64,000 nt of DNA from assembly GCA_049314555.1 (NCBI GenBank), contig JBMOEW010000005.1, positions 35,466 through 99,465 of the forward strand, in the 5' to 3' direction. A program made the position numbers and the translations under genes. Below are positions 34,501 through 42,673 of this stretch, one piece after another. Position 1 is the first letter of the stretch, and each line of letters starts with the position of its first letter. Below the pieces are notes generated by a model, which saw nothing but the letters and a program-made list of their open reading frames with translations, did no database searches and had not been told where the DNA came from. The stretch is from REEB509 sp049314555 (GTDB taxonomy: Bacteria; Pseudomonadota; Alphaproteobacteria; Caulobacterales; Aquidulcibacteraceae).

Positions 34501-34743
34501 TTAGGCACCCTCGGTTTTCTTCTTGTTCAAGAACCCGCCAAACTTGTCGTTGAACCGGGACACGCGACCGGCGCGGTCCAGCATCTGGGAGCCGCCGCCG
34601 GTGTAGGCGGGATGTGACTTGGAATCGATGTCCAAGTTCAAGGTCACGCCCTCTTTGCCGTAGGTCGAGCGGGTCTTGTAGGTCGTCCCGTCGGTCATCA
34701 CCACGGTGATGAAGTGATAGTCGGGGTGGCCGTCGCTTTTCAT
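34501..34743 (-). CDS. rpmE: Ribosomal protein L31
   Basis: An 80-residue large-subunit protein. It begins MKSDGHPDYHFITVVMTDG and contains STYGKEGVTLNLDIDSKSHP and the RVSRFNDKFG signature. The CxxC zinc cysteines are absent, so this is the C-minus type common in alphaproteobacteria. The ATG at 34743 gives the family N-terminus. A candidate promoter lies 43 bases upstream. Confidence 0.96.
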   Translation of the reverse strand: MKSDGHPDYHFITVVMTDGTTYKTRSTYGKEGVTLNLDIDSKSHPAYTGGGSQMLDRAGRVSRFNDKFGGFLNKKKTEGA

Positions 34744-34785
34744 GATCCGCGCTCGTGGGCTTTTGGGGGTGATTGCAAGCGCGGG

Positions 34786-34814
34786 TGGATACAGGAAAGC
34801 CACGGCGGGTGCAA
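34786..34814 (-). promoter_or_regulatory. Candidate rpmE promoter
   Basis: On the minus strand TTGCAC (34814-34809), 17-base spacer, TATCCA (34791-34786), 43 bases upstream of the rpmE ATG. Both hexamers match four of six consensus bases. Confidence 0.4.
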
Positions 34815-34864
34815 GCGTGGAAGGGCGTTTTGACCAGATGGCGTAATCCCGCTACCGATTTCAG

Positions 34865-35770
34865 ATGTTTGATACCACTGCTTTGCCCGCCGTGCGGGGC
34901 CAAATCCTGCTGAACGAGCCTCTCGCGCCTTATACCTGGTTTCGTGTTGGGGGGCCGGCGGATGCGTTGTTTCTGCCGGCGGATGTCGATGATTTAGCGG
35001 CGCTTTTGGCGGCCTTGCCTGGCGACGTGCCGGTGACGGTGCTGGGGGCTGGCTCCAACGTGATCGTGCGCGACGGTGGCATCGAAGGGGTGGTCGTTCG
35101 GCTTGCGGGCAAGGGATTTGGCGGTATCGAAGCGCTGGAGGGGGCGCAGATCCGCGCGGGCGCTGCGGTGCCGGATGCCATGCTTGCCCGGGCGGCGGCG
35201 AAGGCTGGCATCGCTGGGCTTGAGTTTTATGTTGGCGTGCCCGGCGCGATTGGCGGGGCGCTGACCATGAACGCGGGGTGTTATGGGCGGGAAACCAAGG
35301 ACGTGCTGGTTTCGGCGCGGGGCCTGACCCGGGCTGGGGAGCTTGTGACCCTTAGTCGGGACGACTTCGGTTTCACCTATCGACGCAACGCCCTGAACGC
35401 CCCGTTGATCTTTGTCGATGCCGTGTTTCAGGGCGAAGCGGGCGAGCCTGCCAGCATTGAAGCGCGGATGGCCGAGATCACCGGCATGCGGGAGGCGAGC
35501 CAGCCGATCCGCGACAAGACCGGGGGGTCCACGTTCAAGAACCCGCCGGGCGACAGCGCATGGAAGGTGATCGACCGGGCCGGATTTCGCGGGGCTAGGC
35601 GCGGGGGGGCACAGATCTCAGAAAAGCACTGCAATTTTTTGATCAATACCGGCGAAGCGACGGCGGTGGACCTTGAGCTCCTGGGCGAAGAGGTGCGCGC
35701 GGGCGTAATGGCTGCGTTTGGACTTGAGCTGCATTGGGAGATCAAGCGGATCGGCCGGCCGCTTACCTGA
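34865..35770 (+). CDS. murB: UDP-N-acetylenolpyruvoylglucosamine reductase
   Basis: NADPH- and FAD-dependent reduction of the MurA product to UDP-MurNAc. 301 residues. FAD-binding segments are TWFRVGGPADALF, VLGAGSNVIVRDGG and GVPGAIGGALTMNAGCYG. The catalytic Ser is in TGGSTFKNP, and SEKHCNFLIN is conserved. murG and murC, which usually precede murB in alphaproteobacterial dcw clusters, are not here; instead rcdA and rpmE lie upstream. Its 3' end overlaps the convergent TIR-like gene by eight bases, which separates it from ddl. Confidence 0.96.
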   Translation: MFDTTALPAVRGQILLNEPLAPYTWFRVGGPADALFLPADVDDLAALLAALPGDVPVTVLGAGSNVIVRDGGIEGVVVRLAGKGFGGIEALEGAQIRAGAAVPDAMLARAAAKAGIAGLEFYVGVPGAIGGALTMNAGCYGRETKDVLVSARGLTRAGELVTLSRDDFGFTYRRNALNAPLIFVDAVFQGEAGEPASIEARMAEITGMREASQPIRDKTGGSTFKNPPGDSAWKVIDRAGFRGARRGGAQISEKHCNFLINTGEATAVDLELLGEEVRAGVMAAFGLELHWEIKRIGRPLT

Positions 35771-36290
35771 GGAAATAGACCGCCGCTGCCGCGCCGGCGC
35801 CGAGCCCCACCAGGGCCAGCAGCGCGATCAGCCAGCCGCTGCCGCTTTTTATTGCAGGTTGGCTTTCAGCGGGGACTTCTGCTGGTGCCGGCATTGCCGG
35901 GGCTGCGGATTGCGCCGGCGCGGTGATGATGCGCGCCGGAGCGTTCCCAGCAATGCCGGCGTGGGTTGGGGCCAACGCCTGCAGCAGCGCTTGCCAGCCG
36001 CGGTGATCGGCGCGACCGCTCCAGGCCTGCAAATTGATGCGCGTTGCACCGCGCAGGAGGGGCGGGGTTACGGGGTCCAGGCGGGCGATCACCACCGCCT
36101 CTGGGCCTGGGCGAAGGGCCAGCGAGGCTTCCGAGGTCTTGGACCATAGAATAATCCGCTTCATGGTGGTGGGGCTTGGGGCCTCCAGCCCGGTTTCCAC
36201 CACGCCAAAACCAAGAGCGGCGAGTTTTTGCACCACAAGCCGTGCGCGACCGGCATCTTGCGACGCATAAGACACCACTACGTTGGTCAT
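35763..36290 (-). CDS. TIR-like domain protein with C-terminal membrane anchor
   Basis: A 175-residue protein. Residues 3-9 (NVVVSYA) followed by QDAGRARLVVQKLAALGFGV look like the first strand and helix of a TIR (Toll_2-type) fold. Further strand-like segments are KRIILWSK (44-51) and EAVVIARLDP (64-73). The W-x-x-E catalytic Glu region of active TIR NADases is not recognisable, so enzymatic activity is doubtful. A Pro/Ala-rich linker (about 115-147) leads to a hydrophobic segment at 152-173 ending in FLR, which would tail-anchor the domain in the cytoplasm. It lies antisense between murB and ddl. The assignment is by eye and moderate. Confidence 0.6.
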   Translation of the reverse strand: MTNVVVSYASQDAGRARLVVQKLAALGFGVVETGLEAPSPTTMKRIILWSKTSEASLALRPGPEAVVIARLDPVTPPLLRGATRINLQAWSGRADHRGWQALLQALAPTHAGIAGNAPARIITAPAQSAAPAMPAPAEVPAESQPAIKSGSGWLIALLALVGLGAGAAAAVYFLR

Positions 36291-36581
36291 GCTTGCCCCC
36301 TGTTTTTGCTTGATCTCGATGCTCGGGGGGCAGGCTTTAGCGCGCCCGGGCCTTCTCGCAAGCCGTTCATGGCTCGGTGATGCTGATTAAGGGATAGGTG
36401 CCAAATCGACGAGCGCGGGCTGCCTGTTCATAGGGCGCCAATGGAGATTTCCAGCCGTTCATCGGTGGGGGGTGCATTTAAACGGTTTGTTTACGACGAA
36501 TCTTTTTCAGACCCCCAAAGCCATATTACCTCCTTAACTTTGTCGCGCTCTCTAGTGGGTCTAGAAGCAGGAGAAGCGCGC
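36291..36581. other. Intergenic region upstream of ddl
   Basis: About 290 bases between the TIR-like gene and ddl, divergent. It should contain promoters for both. A TGCCCCC / GGGGGCA inverted repeat lies close to the TIR-like start. An in-frame extension of ddl to 36441 is open but lacks a ribosome site. No full CtrA box (TTAA-N7-TTAA) was found. Confidence 0.35.
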
Positions 36582-37499
36582 ATGACGCGGGTGGCGGTGT
36601 TGTTGGGGGGCTTGAGTCCTGAGCGACCGGTAAGCCTTTCTACGGGCGAAGGGGTTGCGGCTGCATGTCGGCGGCTTGGCCACGACGTGGTCGAGATCGA
36701 CCCTGCGGTGGCGAACTGGCCGGAGGCCTTGAAAGCGTTCAATCCCGATGTGGCATTCAACGCCTTGCACGGCGAATGGGGCGAAGACGGACGCATCCAA
36801 GGCGTGCTCGATTATCTGCGGGTGCCTTACACCCACTCGGGCGTTTTGGCTTCCGCGCTGGCGATGGACAAAGCGCGCGCGCGGGCGGTTTTTGCTGCGA
36901 TGGGCCTGCCGATCGCCAAGGGCCAGATCATGCATCGGCTGGAGGCGGCGAAGGTACATCCCCTGCCTGTGCCTTATGTGGTGAAGCCCAACACCGGGGG
37001 CTCTTCGTTTGGCGTGTTTATCGTGCGCGAAGGAGCAAACCGGCCGCCGGAACAATTGCTCGATCCAGACTGGACCTACGGCGACGACGTCGTGGTGGAA
37101 GAATACATCCCAGGCAAAGAGCTGACGACCGCCGTGATGCATGGCCGCGGGGCCCTGGCGGTGACGGAGATCATTGCCGCTGGCGGTGGCTGGTATGACT
37201 TTGACGCCAAATATGCCGAGGGCGGCTCGCGCCACGTGATCCCGGCGGATTTGCCAACCAGCGTCTATGACCGCTGCATGCGGCTGGCAGAGGCCGCGCA
37301 CGCTGCCCTTGGGTGTCGCGGGGTGACCCGCACCGACTTCCGCTATGATCCGTCTACGGATCGGGTCATCGTGCTGGAGGTGAACACCCAGCCTGGCATG
37401 ACGCCCACGTCATTGGTGCCAGAGCAGGCGGGGCATTTGGGCTTAAGCTACGACGATTTGGTGGCGTGGATGTTGGAGGATGCGTCATGGCCGCGGTGA
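36582..37499 (+). CDS. ddl: D-alanine--D-alanine ligase
   Basis: ATP-dependent synthesis of the D-Ala-D-Ala dipeptide of peptidoglycan. 305 residues, DdlB size. ATP-grasp motifs: LLGGLSPERPVSLSTG at the start, ALHGEWGEDGRIQGVLDYL, PYVVKPNTGGSSFGV, VEEYIPGKELTTAVM and the metal-binding VLEVNTQPGMT. AGGAG before the ATG at 36582 supports this start. It overlaps ftsQ by 13 bases, the usual ddl-ftsQ-ftsA arrangement. Confidence 0.96.
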   Translation: MTRVAVLLGGLSPERPVSLSTGEGVAAACRRLGHDVVEIDPAVANWPEALKAFNPDVAFNALHGEWGEDGRIQGVLDYLRVPYTHSGVLASALAMDKARARAVFAAMGLPIAKGQIMHRLEAAKVHPLPVPYVVKPNTGGSSFGVFIVREGANRPPEQLLDPDWTYGDDVVVEEYIPGKELTTAVMHGRGALAVTEIIAAGGGWYDFDAKYAEGGSRHVIPADLPTSVYDRCMRLAEAAHAALGCRGVTRTDFRYDPSTDRVIVLEVNTQPGMTPTSLVPEQAGHLGLSYDDLVAWMLEDASWPR

Positions 37500-38395
37500 A
37501 AGGACGCCGGGCCAATGGCCCAAACAAGGGGCGCGGAGCACCACCTCCGCCGCCGATGCCGAAGCTTGCGGCAGCGCATTTGCACCGGCCGCGACCGCCG
37601 CGGGATGAAGAAGCGCCGCGCCGACCGATCAGCCATGCGCGGGCGTTTGTGGCCGGATCGATCCTGTTTGCTGGCGTGGCCACGGCCGGTGCGGCTTTCT
37701 TTGGTGGCCAATTGTATGATTTTCGCGAGTCGGCCGCGATTGGGGTTGACCAGACGCTGGCGAACGCGGGCTTGAGGGCGTCTGATATCCGGGTGCCAAA
37801 CCTGGATGCGCGGCGGGCCCAGGAAGTTGAAGCTTTGGTGCTACCAGAGCGGCGGCTGTCGATGTTTGCGGCGGACCCGGATGAGGTCAAGGCGCGGGTC
37901 GAAAGTCTGGACTGGGTGGATAGCGCCCAGGTGCAACGCCTGTGGCCCAACACCATTCGCGTCGAGATCATCAAGCGCCGGGCCATCGCGCGCTGGCAGG
38001 AAAATGGGTCGGTGACGCTGATCGATGAGGCGGGCGAGCGGGTGCACGACAGCCGCGGCATCGATTCCAGCCATCTGCCCCTGATCGTTGGGCGCGGGGC
38101 GGGGCCTGCGGCGCAGTCTGTGCTGAGCGCGCTGGACGAGATGCCAGAGATCCGGGCTCGGTTGCGGGCGCTTGTGCGGGTGGGCGATCGGCGCTGGGAC
38201 GCGCGCCTTGCAGGGGGCGTTTCGGTGGCTTTGCCGGAAGCGTATCCAGAGCGTGCGCTTGCCGCCCTTGAGCGTTTGCATGCGGAGCGGGGCGTGCTGG
38301 ATTTGGCGATTGCGCGGATCGACATGCGCCAGCCTTCGATCATGACGGTTACACCAACTTTTGCCAGCGGCCATGCCGCTGAACAGGGAGCCTAA
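37487..38395 (+). CDS. ftsQ: Cell division protein FtsQ
   Basis: A 302-residue bitopic divisome protein. The N-terminal cytoplasmic part is Pro/Arg-rich (residues 1-50), a single membrane helix spans about 53-74, and a periplasmic POTRA domain occupies about 85-160 (VESLDWVDSAQVQRLWPNTI). A beta domain follows. FtsQ links FtsB/FtsL and regulates septal peptidoglycan synthesis. GGAGGA lies directly upstream of the ATG at 37487, inside ddl. ftsA begins three bases after its stop. Confidence 0.93.
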   Translation: MAAVKGRRANGPNKGRGAPPPPPMPKLAAAHLHRPRPPRDEEAPRRPISHARAFVAGSILFAGVATAGAAFFGGQLYDFRESAAIGVDQTLANAGLRASDIRVPNLDARRAQEVEALVLPERRLSMFAADPDEVKARVESLDWVDSAQVQRLWPNTIRVEIIKRRAIARWQENGSVTLIDEAGERVHDSRGIDSSHLPLIVGRGAGPAAQSVLSALDEMPEIRARLRALVRVGDRRWDARLAGGVSVALPEAYPERALAALERLHAERGVLDLAIARIDMRQPSIMTVTPTFASGHAAEQGA

Positions 38396-38398
38396 GCC

Positions 38399-39706
38399 AT
38401 GGGCGCTATCGCGCTGGTTTCGCCGACCGCACGTTTGCGTGCACCACACCCCACTCGGCTTGTGGCGAGTTTGGACATTGGGGTGTCCAAGACTATCTGC
38501 CTGATTGGGCAGGCGGGGGAGCGCGGAGAGCCGGATCAGCCTGCGGCAATCGACCTGCTTGGGGCTGGGGTGATTGGGTCGCCTTCTGCAGCGACCGGGG
38601 CTGCGAGCGATTTCGATGCGTGCGCGCGGTCTATCCAGTATGCGGTGGAAGAGGCCGAGCGCAGCGCGGGCGCGCGGCTTGAAACGGCGGTTGCTTCTTA
38701 CAGCGGGCCAGGATTGTGCACGCGCCGTGGGCAGGCGCGGGTGAAGGTGCGGGCGGGCGTTGTCAGCGCCCGCGACGTCCACAACGCGATCCAGGCCAGC
38801 GTGCAGGCAGCGACGCCGGCGGACATGCGGGTGCTGCATGTGACGTGCTTGGGCTTTCGGATCGACGAGGGTGAGATTGTTTATGACGCGCGGGGGATGG
38901 ACGGCCATCGCCTCGGCGCTGAGGTGAGTGTCACGTTGGCACCGGCTGTGGCTTTGGAGGCGCTAACGGCCTGTGCGGCGCAGGCGGGCGTGCGGGTGAG
39001 CCAAATCGTGGCGGGGCCCTATGCTGCGGCGATGGCGGCTTTGGACCCTGAGGACCGGGAAGAGTCTTTGGTGATCGATCTTGGCGCGGGCAGTATTGGC
39101 TTGGCGGCGTTTGGCCCAAATGGGCTTGAGTTTTGTGCGACGGCTGCCGGGGGGGGAACGCGCCTGACCCGAGCGTTGGCCGGCGTGCTCGACACGAGTT
39201 TTGCGGCGGCCGAGCGGGCCAAGCTTGCCTATGCGGGCGAATGTGTTGGCGGCGATCCGCGCGAAACGGTGGATGCGCCGCGCTTGGGGCCTGATGGCCG
39301 GCTTGAACCGGCGCGGGTGTTGAAGCGGACGATCCAACAGAGCGTCAGCGACCGTTTGCGCGCGCAGTTTGACGGGGTGGCTCGGATGCTGGCGGATGCT
39401 GGGATCACGCAGGCCGCTCACGTGGTGTTGGTGGGCGGGGGGGCAAGCCTTGGGTGTGCGGCGCAAGTGGCGCAGCGCGCGCTGGGAACGCCTGCGGTGC
39501 TTGGCGGGGTGTGCACGGTTTCTGGTTTGGAGCGGGCGATGACATCCGCGCCTTTCGCAACGGCGGCCGGCCTGTTACGGTATTGCGCAGAGCGATCGCC
39601 GCAGGTGGCGAGCGTTTCGTCCAGCGAAAATGTGTGGCGACGCCATGGGGCTGTGGCGGGGAGTACTGCGGTGCGCGCGTGGCGGTGGCTTAAGGAAAGT
39701 TTCTGA
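38399..39706 (+). CDS. ftsA: Cell division protein FtsA
   Basis: A 435-residue actin-like protein that tethers FtsZ to the membrane. The phosphate-1 loop is ASLDIGVSKTICLIG, the 1C domain insertion is present, and phosphate-2 is in LVIDLGAGSIGLAAF. ATP-binding residues HVVLVGGGASLGC follow. It ends in an amphipathic RAWRWLKESF, the membrane-targeting helix, so the gene is intact despite the transposon inserted immediately downstream. Between its stop and the first base likely to belong to the IS there are fewer than 30 bases. Confidence 0.96.
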   Translation: MGAIALVSPTARLRAPHPTRLVASLDIGVSKTICLIGQAGERGEPDQPAAIDLLGAGVIGSPSAATGAASDFDACARSIQYAVEEAERSAGARLETAVASYSGPGLCTRRGQARVKVRAGVVSARDVHNAIQASVQAATPADMRVLHVTCLGFRIDEGEIVYDARGMDGHRLGAEVSVTLAPAVALEALTACAAQAGVRVSQIVAGPYAAAMAALDPEDREESLVIDLGAGSIGLAAFGPNGLEFCATAAGGGTRLTRALAGVLDTSFAAAERAKLAYAGECVGGDPRETVDAPRLGPDGRLEPARVLKRTIQQSVSDRLRAQFDGVARMLADAGITQAAHVVLVGGGASLGCAAQVAQRALGTPAVLGGVCTVSGLERAMTSAPFATAAGLLRYCAERSPQVASVSSSENVWRRHGAVAGSTAVRAWRWLKESF

Positions 39707-39794
39707 CGCGCGCCATCGTTTCGGCTTCAACAGATCCCATGATTGAGGCGCAGAAGCGTTAAGCTGCGTCAGTCCAAATCGGAGGCGCTTGATC

Positions 39795-40955
39795 ATGACG
39801 CATTTGAACAACGTTTCGCAGAGCAATATCGACTACGATCAAACTCTCGTGCTTGCGCTCGAGCTGAGCAGCAAGAGTTGGGTGTTAGCGGCGCAGATCC
39901 CTGGCCTTCCACAGACCAAGGCGAAGCGGACCATCGGGCCCGATAAAAATGCGCTGTTGGAGGCGGTCGCGACCTACCGAAGCCGAGCTGCTGCTGCTGG
40001 TCACTCGATCAATCGCGTCATCACCGTCTACGAGGCCGGGTGGTGCGGGTTTTGGCTGGCGAGATGGCTTGCAACGCACGGCATAGAAGTTCACGTCGTC
40101 CAGCCTTCGAGTGTAGCGGTGGATCGGCGCATGCGTCGCGCCAAGTCAGATGGCATAGATGCGGAGCTTCTCCTGCGCACATTGCTTGCGTGGATTCGCG
40201 GCGAGCCGCGGGTGTGTTCGATGGTGCCGATACCTGATGAAGCGGATGAGGATGCCCGGCGGTGCGTTCGTGAGAGGACCGAGTTGGTCTCAGAACGCGT
40301 CGGCCTGGTGAACCGTGTGGGCGCAATTTTGGCGACGCTCGGCGCTGACGACTACAACCCCCTTCTCTTGAGTCGGCGCCGCCGGCTGGCTGAACTGCGA
40401 ACCGGTCTTGGCGATCCACTCCCGCCAAATGCGCTGGCTAAAATTGAGCGTTTGCTCACGAGGTTGGAGCTTGTACTTGCGCAAATTGCAGAATTGGAAC
40501 GTGAGCGGGATGCAGTCGGTGAGGCCGAGGCGCCTGACCACGCCGGCAAGATGATCCAGCAACTTACGCGCCTGCGTGGCATCGGCGTGCAGAGTGCGAC
40601 CGTTTTGGTGCGAGAAGCCTTTGTTCGACGCTTCGCTAATGGCAAAGCGCTCGGATCATACGCGGGTCTGACCTCGACTCCATATAGCAGCGGGGGCGTC
40701 GACCGTGAGCAGGGCATCGGCAAAGCAGGTAATCGTCGGCTCCGAACCGTAATGGTTGAGTTGGCTTGGCTTTGGCAACGTTACCAGCCGGGAGCGGCGC
40801 AGGTGACTTGGTTTCGCGAACGCGTCGGCTCGACTGGGCGCCGCGTTCGCAAGGTCATGGTTGTGGCTCTCGCGCGAAAGCTCCTGATCGCCCTATGGCG
40901 CTTCGCGGTTAATGGCGTGATGCCTGAAGGCGCCGTCCTCAAGCCTTCGACTTAA
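39795..40955 (+). CDS. IS110-family transposase (DEDD-type, first acidic residue Glu)
   Basis: A 386-residue RuvC-like/Tnp20 transposase. RuvC-type acidic residues are E23 (ALELSSKSW), E80 (VITVYEAGW), D119 and D122 (AKSDGIDAE). The first is Asp in most family members (GIDVSK), but Glu here. A coiled-coil linker spans about 215-245. The C-terminal Tnp20 domain has LTRLRGIGVQSATVLVREAF, SYAGLTSTPYSSGG with the catalytic serine at 298 or 299, and GKAGNRRLRTVMVELAW. The ATG at 39795 follows GGAGG at 39781-39785; a TTG at 39789 is possible. No frameshift or internal stop is seen, so the gene may be active. Confidence 0.93.
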   Translation: MTHLNNVSQSNIDYDQTLVLALELSSKSWVLAAQIPGLPQTKAKRTIGPDKNALLEAVATYRSRAAAAGHSINRVITVYEAGWCGFWLARWLATHGIEVHVVQPSSVAVDRRMRRAKSDGIDAELLLRTLLAWIRGEPRVCSMVPIPDEADEDARRCVRERTELVSERVGLVNRVGAILATLGADDYNPLLLSRRRRLAELRTGLGDPLPPNALAKIERLLTRLELVLAQIAELERERDAVGEAEAPDHAGKMIQQLTRLRGIGVQSATVLVREAFVRRFANGKALGSYAGLTSTPYSSGGVDREQGIGKAGNRRLRTVMVELAWLWQRYQPGAAQVTWFRERVGSTGRRVRKVMVVALARKLLIALWRFAVNGVMPEGAVLKPST

Positions 40956-41106
40956 CCGCCGCTCAAATCCGGGGAACACTGCGATCGCAGTGCGCCACGG
41001 TGATCCGAGGGAACGGCGCCGTTGTTCGGCGTGGCGCGTAGGCGCCGTCTTCACAGAGTGGTGTCGCTCCTTCGAAGCTCTCCCGTCCCGAATGCGGGAC
41101 AGTGGT
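40956..41106 (+). ncRNA. Candidate guide (bridge/seek) RNA region of the IS110-family element
   Basis: A 150-base non-coding stretch between the transposase stop and the right inverted repeat. It is dense in potential stems: the perfect 16-base palindrome CACTGCGATCGCAGTG (40977-40992), GCGCCAC (40992-40998) with GTGGCGC (41031-41037), CGGCGCC (41014-41020) with GGCGCCG (41041-41047), and GTCCCG-AATG-CGGGAC (41085-41100). In IS1111-group elements the guide RNA lies in this right end. Size and location fit; no target or donor loops were assigned, and some of these stems are mutually exclusive. Confidence 0.5.
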
Positions 41107-41115
41107 TGGGATCAT

Positions 41116-41325
41116 CATCCCGCCGGATGTGAGGTTAGCAGGGAAGCCCTGCAGTAAGAGAGCTCGCCTTGGATCGCCTTCGACGAAAAAACATTGACGG
41201 AGAAATCATCATGTGAGGTCGAACACATTTCGGTGCATGAAAAAGCCAGTTTCGCCCTGGAAATCGCCAAGGTGACGCATCACACTCTCATAGCGGCGAG
41301 AATCACCGCTCCGCGGAGCCCACAC
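41116..41325 (+). promoter_or_regulatory. Remaining ftsZ leader after the IS
   Basis: About 210 bases between the probable IS right end and the ftsZ ATG. It presumably retains the native ftsZ leader, since ftsZ in related bacteria has its own promoter in this interval. No -35/-10 pair or CtrA box was clear to me. The frame is open in phase with ftsZ back to 41194, but its residues are not FtsZ-like. Confidence 0.4.
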
Positions 41326-42669
41326 ATGTCGGATTTGGTCCTGCCTTCCCCACGTGAACTGAAGCCACGCATTCTTGTATTCGGCGTTGGTGGTGCGGGC
41401 GGCAACGCAGTCAACAACATGATCGACGCCAAGCTTCAGGGCGTTGAGTTTATCGTTGCCAATACCGATGCGCAGGCGCTGCTGCGTTCGAAAGCGGATC
41501 GGCGCGTGCAATTGGGCGTTGCGATCACCGAGGGCCTTGGGGCCGGTGCTCGCCCGGAAGTGGGGCAAGCGGCTGCGCAGGAAAGTGCGCCCGAAATCGC
41601 TGGTTTGCTGGACGGCGCGCACATGGTGTTTGTGGCCGCCGGGATGGGCGGGGGCACGGGCACGGGTGCAACACCCGTGATCGCGCGGGCGGCGCGGGAA
41701 CGCGGCATTTTGACGATCGCTGTGGTGACCAAGCCGTTCCACTTTGAGGGGCAACGGCGGATGCAGCTGGCCGAAACCGGCGTCCAGGAACTGCGCAAGC
41801 ACGTCGATACGCTGATCGTGATCCCCAACCAGAACCTGTTTCGGATCGCGGATGACCGCACCACGTTTGCAGAAGCCTTCCACCGCGCAGACCAGGTGCT
41901 TTATTCTGGCGTGCGCGGCGTGACCGATCTGATGGTGATGCCGGGCCTGATCAATCTCGATTTCGCCGATGTGCGCACTGTGATGGCAGAGATGGGCACG
42001 GCAATGATGGGTACCGGGCTTGCCAGTGGTGCCAATCGCTCGATCGAGGCAGCCCAAGCCGCGATCCGCAACCCGCTGTTGGACATCACCTCTATGAAGG
42101 GCGCGAAGGGGGTTTTGATCAATATCACGGGCGGGTTTGACATGACCCTGTATGAGGTTGATGCCGCCGCCAACGAAATCCGCGCCGAAGTGGATGCCAA
42201 TGCCAACATTATCCTCGGCTCCACCTTCGATGAAACGATGGAGGGGTCGATCCGCGTGTCGGTGGTCGCGACCGGCATAGACGACGAGCAAATCGTGGCC
42301 CAACAAACGGTTGTGCAGCCGCCGCGAACGCGGGCGGAGATGGGGGCTCGGGCCAGTTTCTCAACCAGCGCGCCTCAGCCACCGAATGTTGCACCGGTGC
42401 CGATTGCGGCGAGCGAGCCTGCCGTGCGGCCGTCCTTCACCCCGCCACCAACCCCGCAGGAAGCCGAACGCCCAGGGCGTGGGTTTAGCCTGTTTGGTTG
42501 GATGAAGGGCGCGGGAGCGGACGGTGAAGAGCCGCCGCCGGAGCCAGTTGCTGCGCAACGGCCCCCAGAGGAGCCAGTTCTGCGTGAACGGCCCCGTCCG
42601 GAAGATGCGGACGACGAGCTTGAAATCCCGGCCTTCCTGCGGCGGCAAATGAATCCGCGCGGCAGCTAA
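41326..42669 (+). CDS. ftsZ: Cell division protein FtsZ
   Basis: The tubulin-like GTPase that forms the Z ring. 447 residues, short for alphaproteobacterial FtsZ because the variable linker is only about 110 residues. The GTP-binding GVGGAGGNAVNNMI is near residues 20-33 and the tubulin signature GGGTGTG is at 108-114. The T7 loop is NLDFADVRTVM. The C-terminal conserved peptide ELEIPAFLRRQMN, which binds FtsA and other partners, is present. The ATG at 41326 gives the usual N-terminus (MSDLVLPSPRELKPRI). It is separated from ftsA by the IS110-family element, so it cannot depend on simple read-through from the ddl-ftsQA operon. Confidence 0.97.
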   Translation: MSDLVLPSPRELKPRILVFGVGGAGGNAVNNMIDAKLQGVEFIVANTDAQALLRSKADRRVQLGVAITEGLGAGARPEVGQAAAQESAPEIAGLLDGAHMVFVAAGMGGGTGTGATPVIARAARERGILTIAVVTKPFHFEGQRRMQLAETGVQELRKHVDTLIVIPNQNLFRIADDRTTFAEAFHRADQVLYSGVRGVTDLMVMPGLINLDFADVRTVMAEMGTAMMGTGLASGANRSIEAAQAAIRNPLLDITSMKGAKGVLINITGGFDMTLYEVDAAANEIRAEVDANANIILGSTFDETMEGSIRVSVVATGIDDEQIVAQQTVVQPPRTRAEMGARASFSTSAPQPPNVAPVPIAASEPAVRPSFTPPPTPQEAERPGRGFSLFGWMKGAGADGEEPPPEPVAAQRPPEEPVLRERPRPEDADDELEIPAFLRRQMNPRGS

Positions 42670-42673
42670 TCAA

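Larger units (their letters stand above)
39731..41115 (+). mobile_element. IS110-family insertion element (IS1111-like layout) between ftsA and ftsZ
   Basis: The element consists of a short left end (under 90 bases), one transposase gene, and a long right non-coding end. The ends are not exact. I place them at a 7-bp inverted repeat, GATCCCA (39733-39739) and TGGGATC (41107-41113), giving about 1.4 kb, in the usual IS110-family size range. No target duplication is evident, as expected for the family. A long non-coding end downstream of the transposase is the IS1111-group arrangement. The neighbours ftsA and ftsZ both look intact, so the insertion is intergenic. Confidence 0.8.

Noticed and set aside
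36291..36581. CtrA binding site upstream of ddl
   Set aside because: TTAA half-sites occur but no pair with the required seven-base spacing was found.
41194..41325. N-terminal extension of FtsZ by 44 residues
   Set aside because: The frame is open but its residues do not resemble FtsZ, which starts with MSDLVLPSPRELKPRI at 41326, and no good ribosome site precedes the earlier start.
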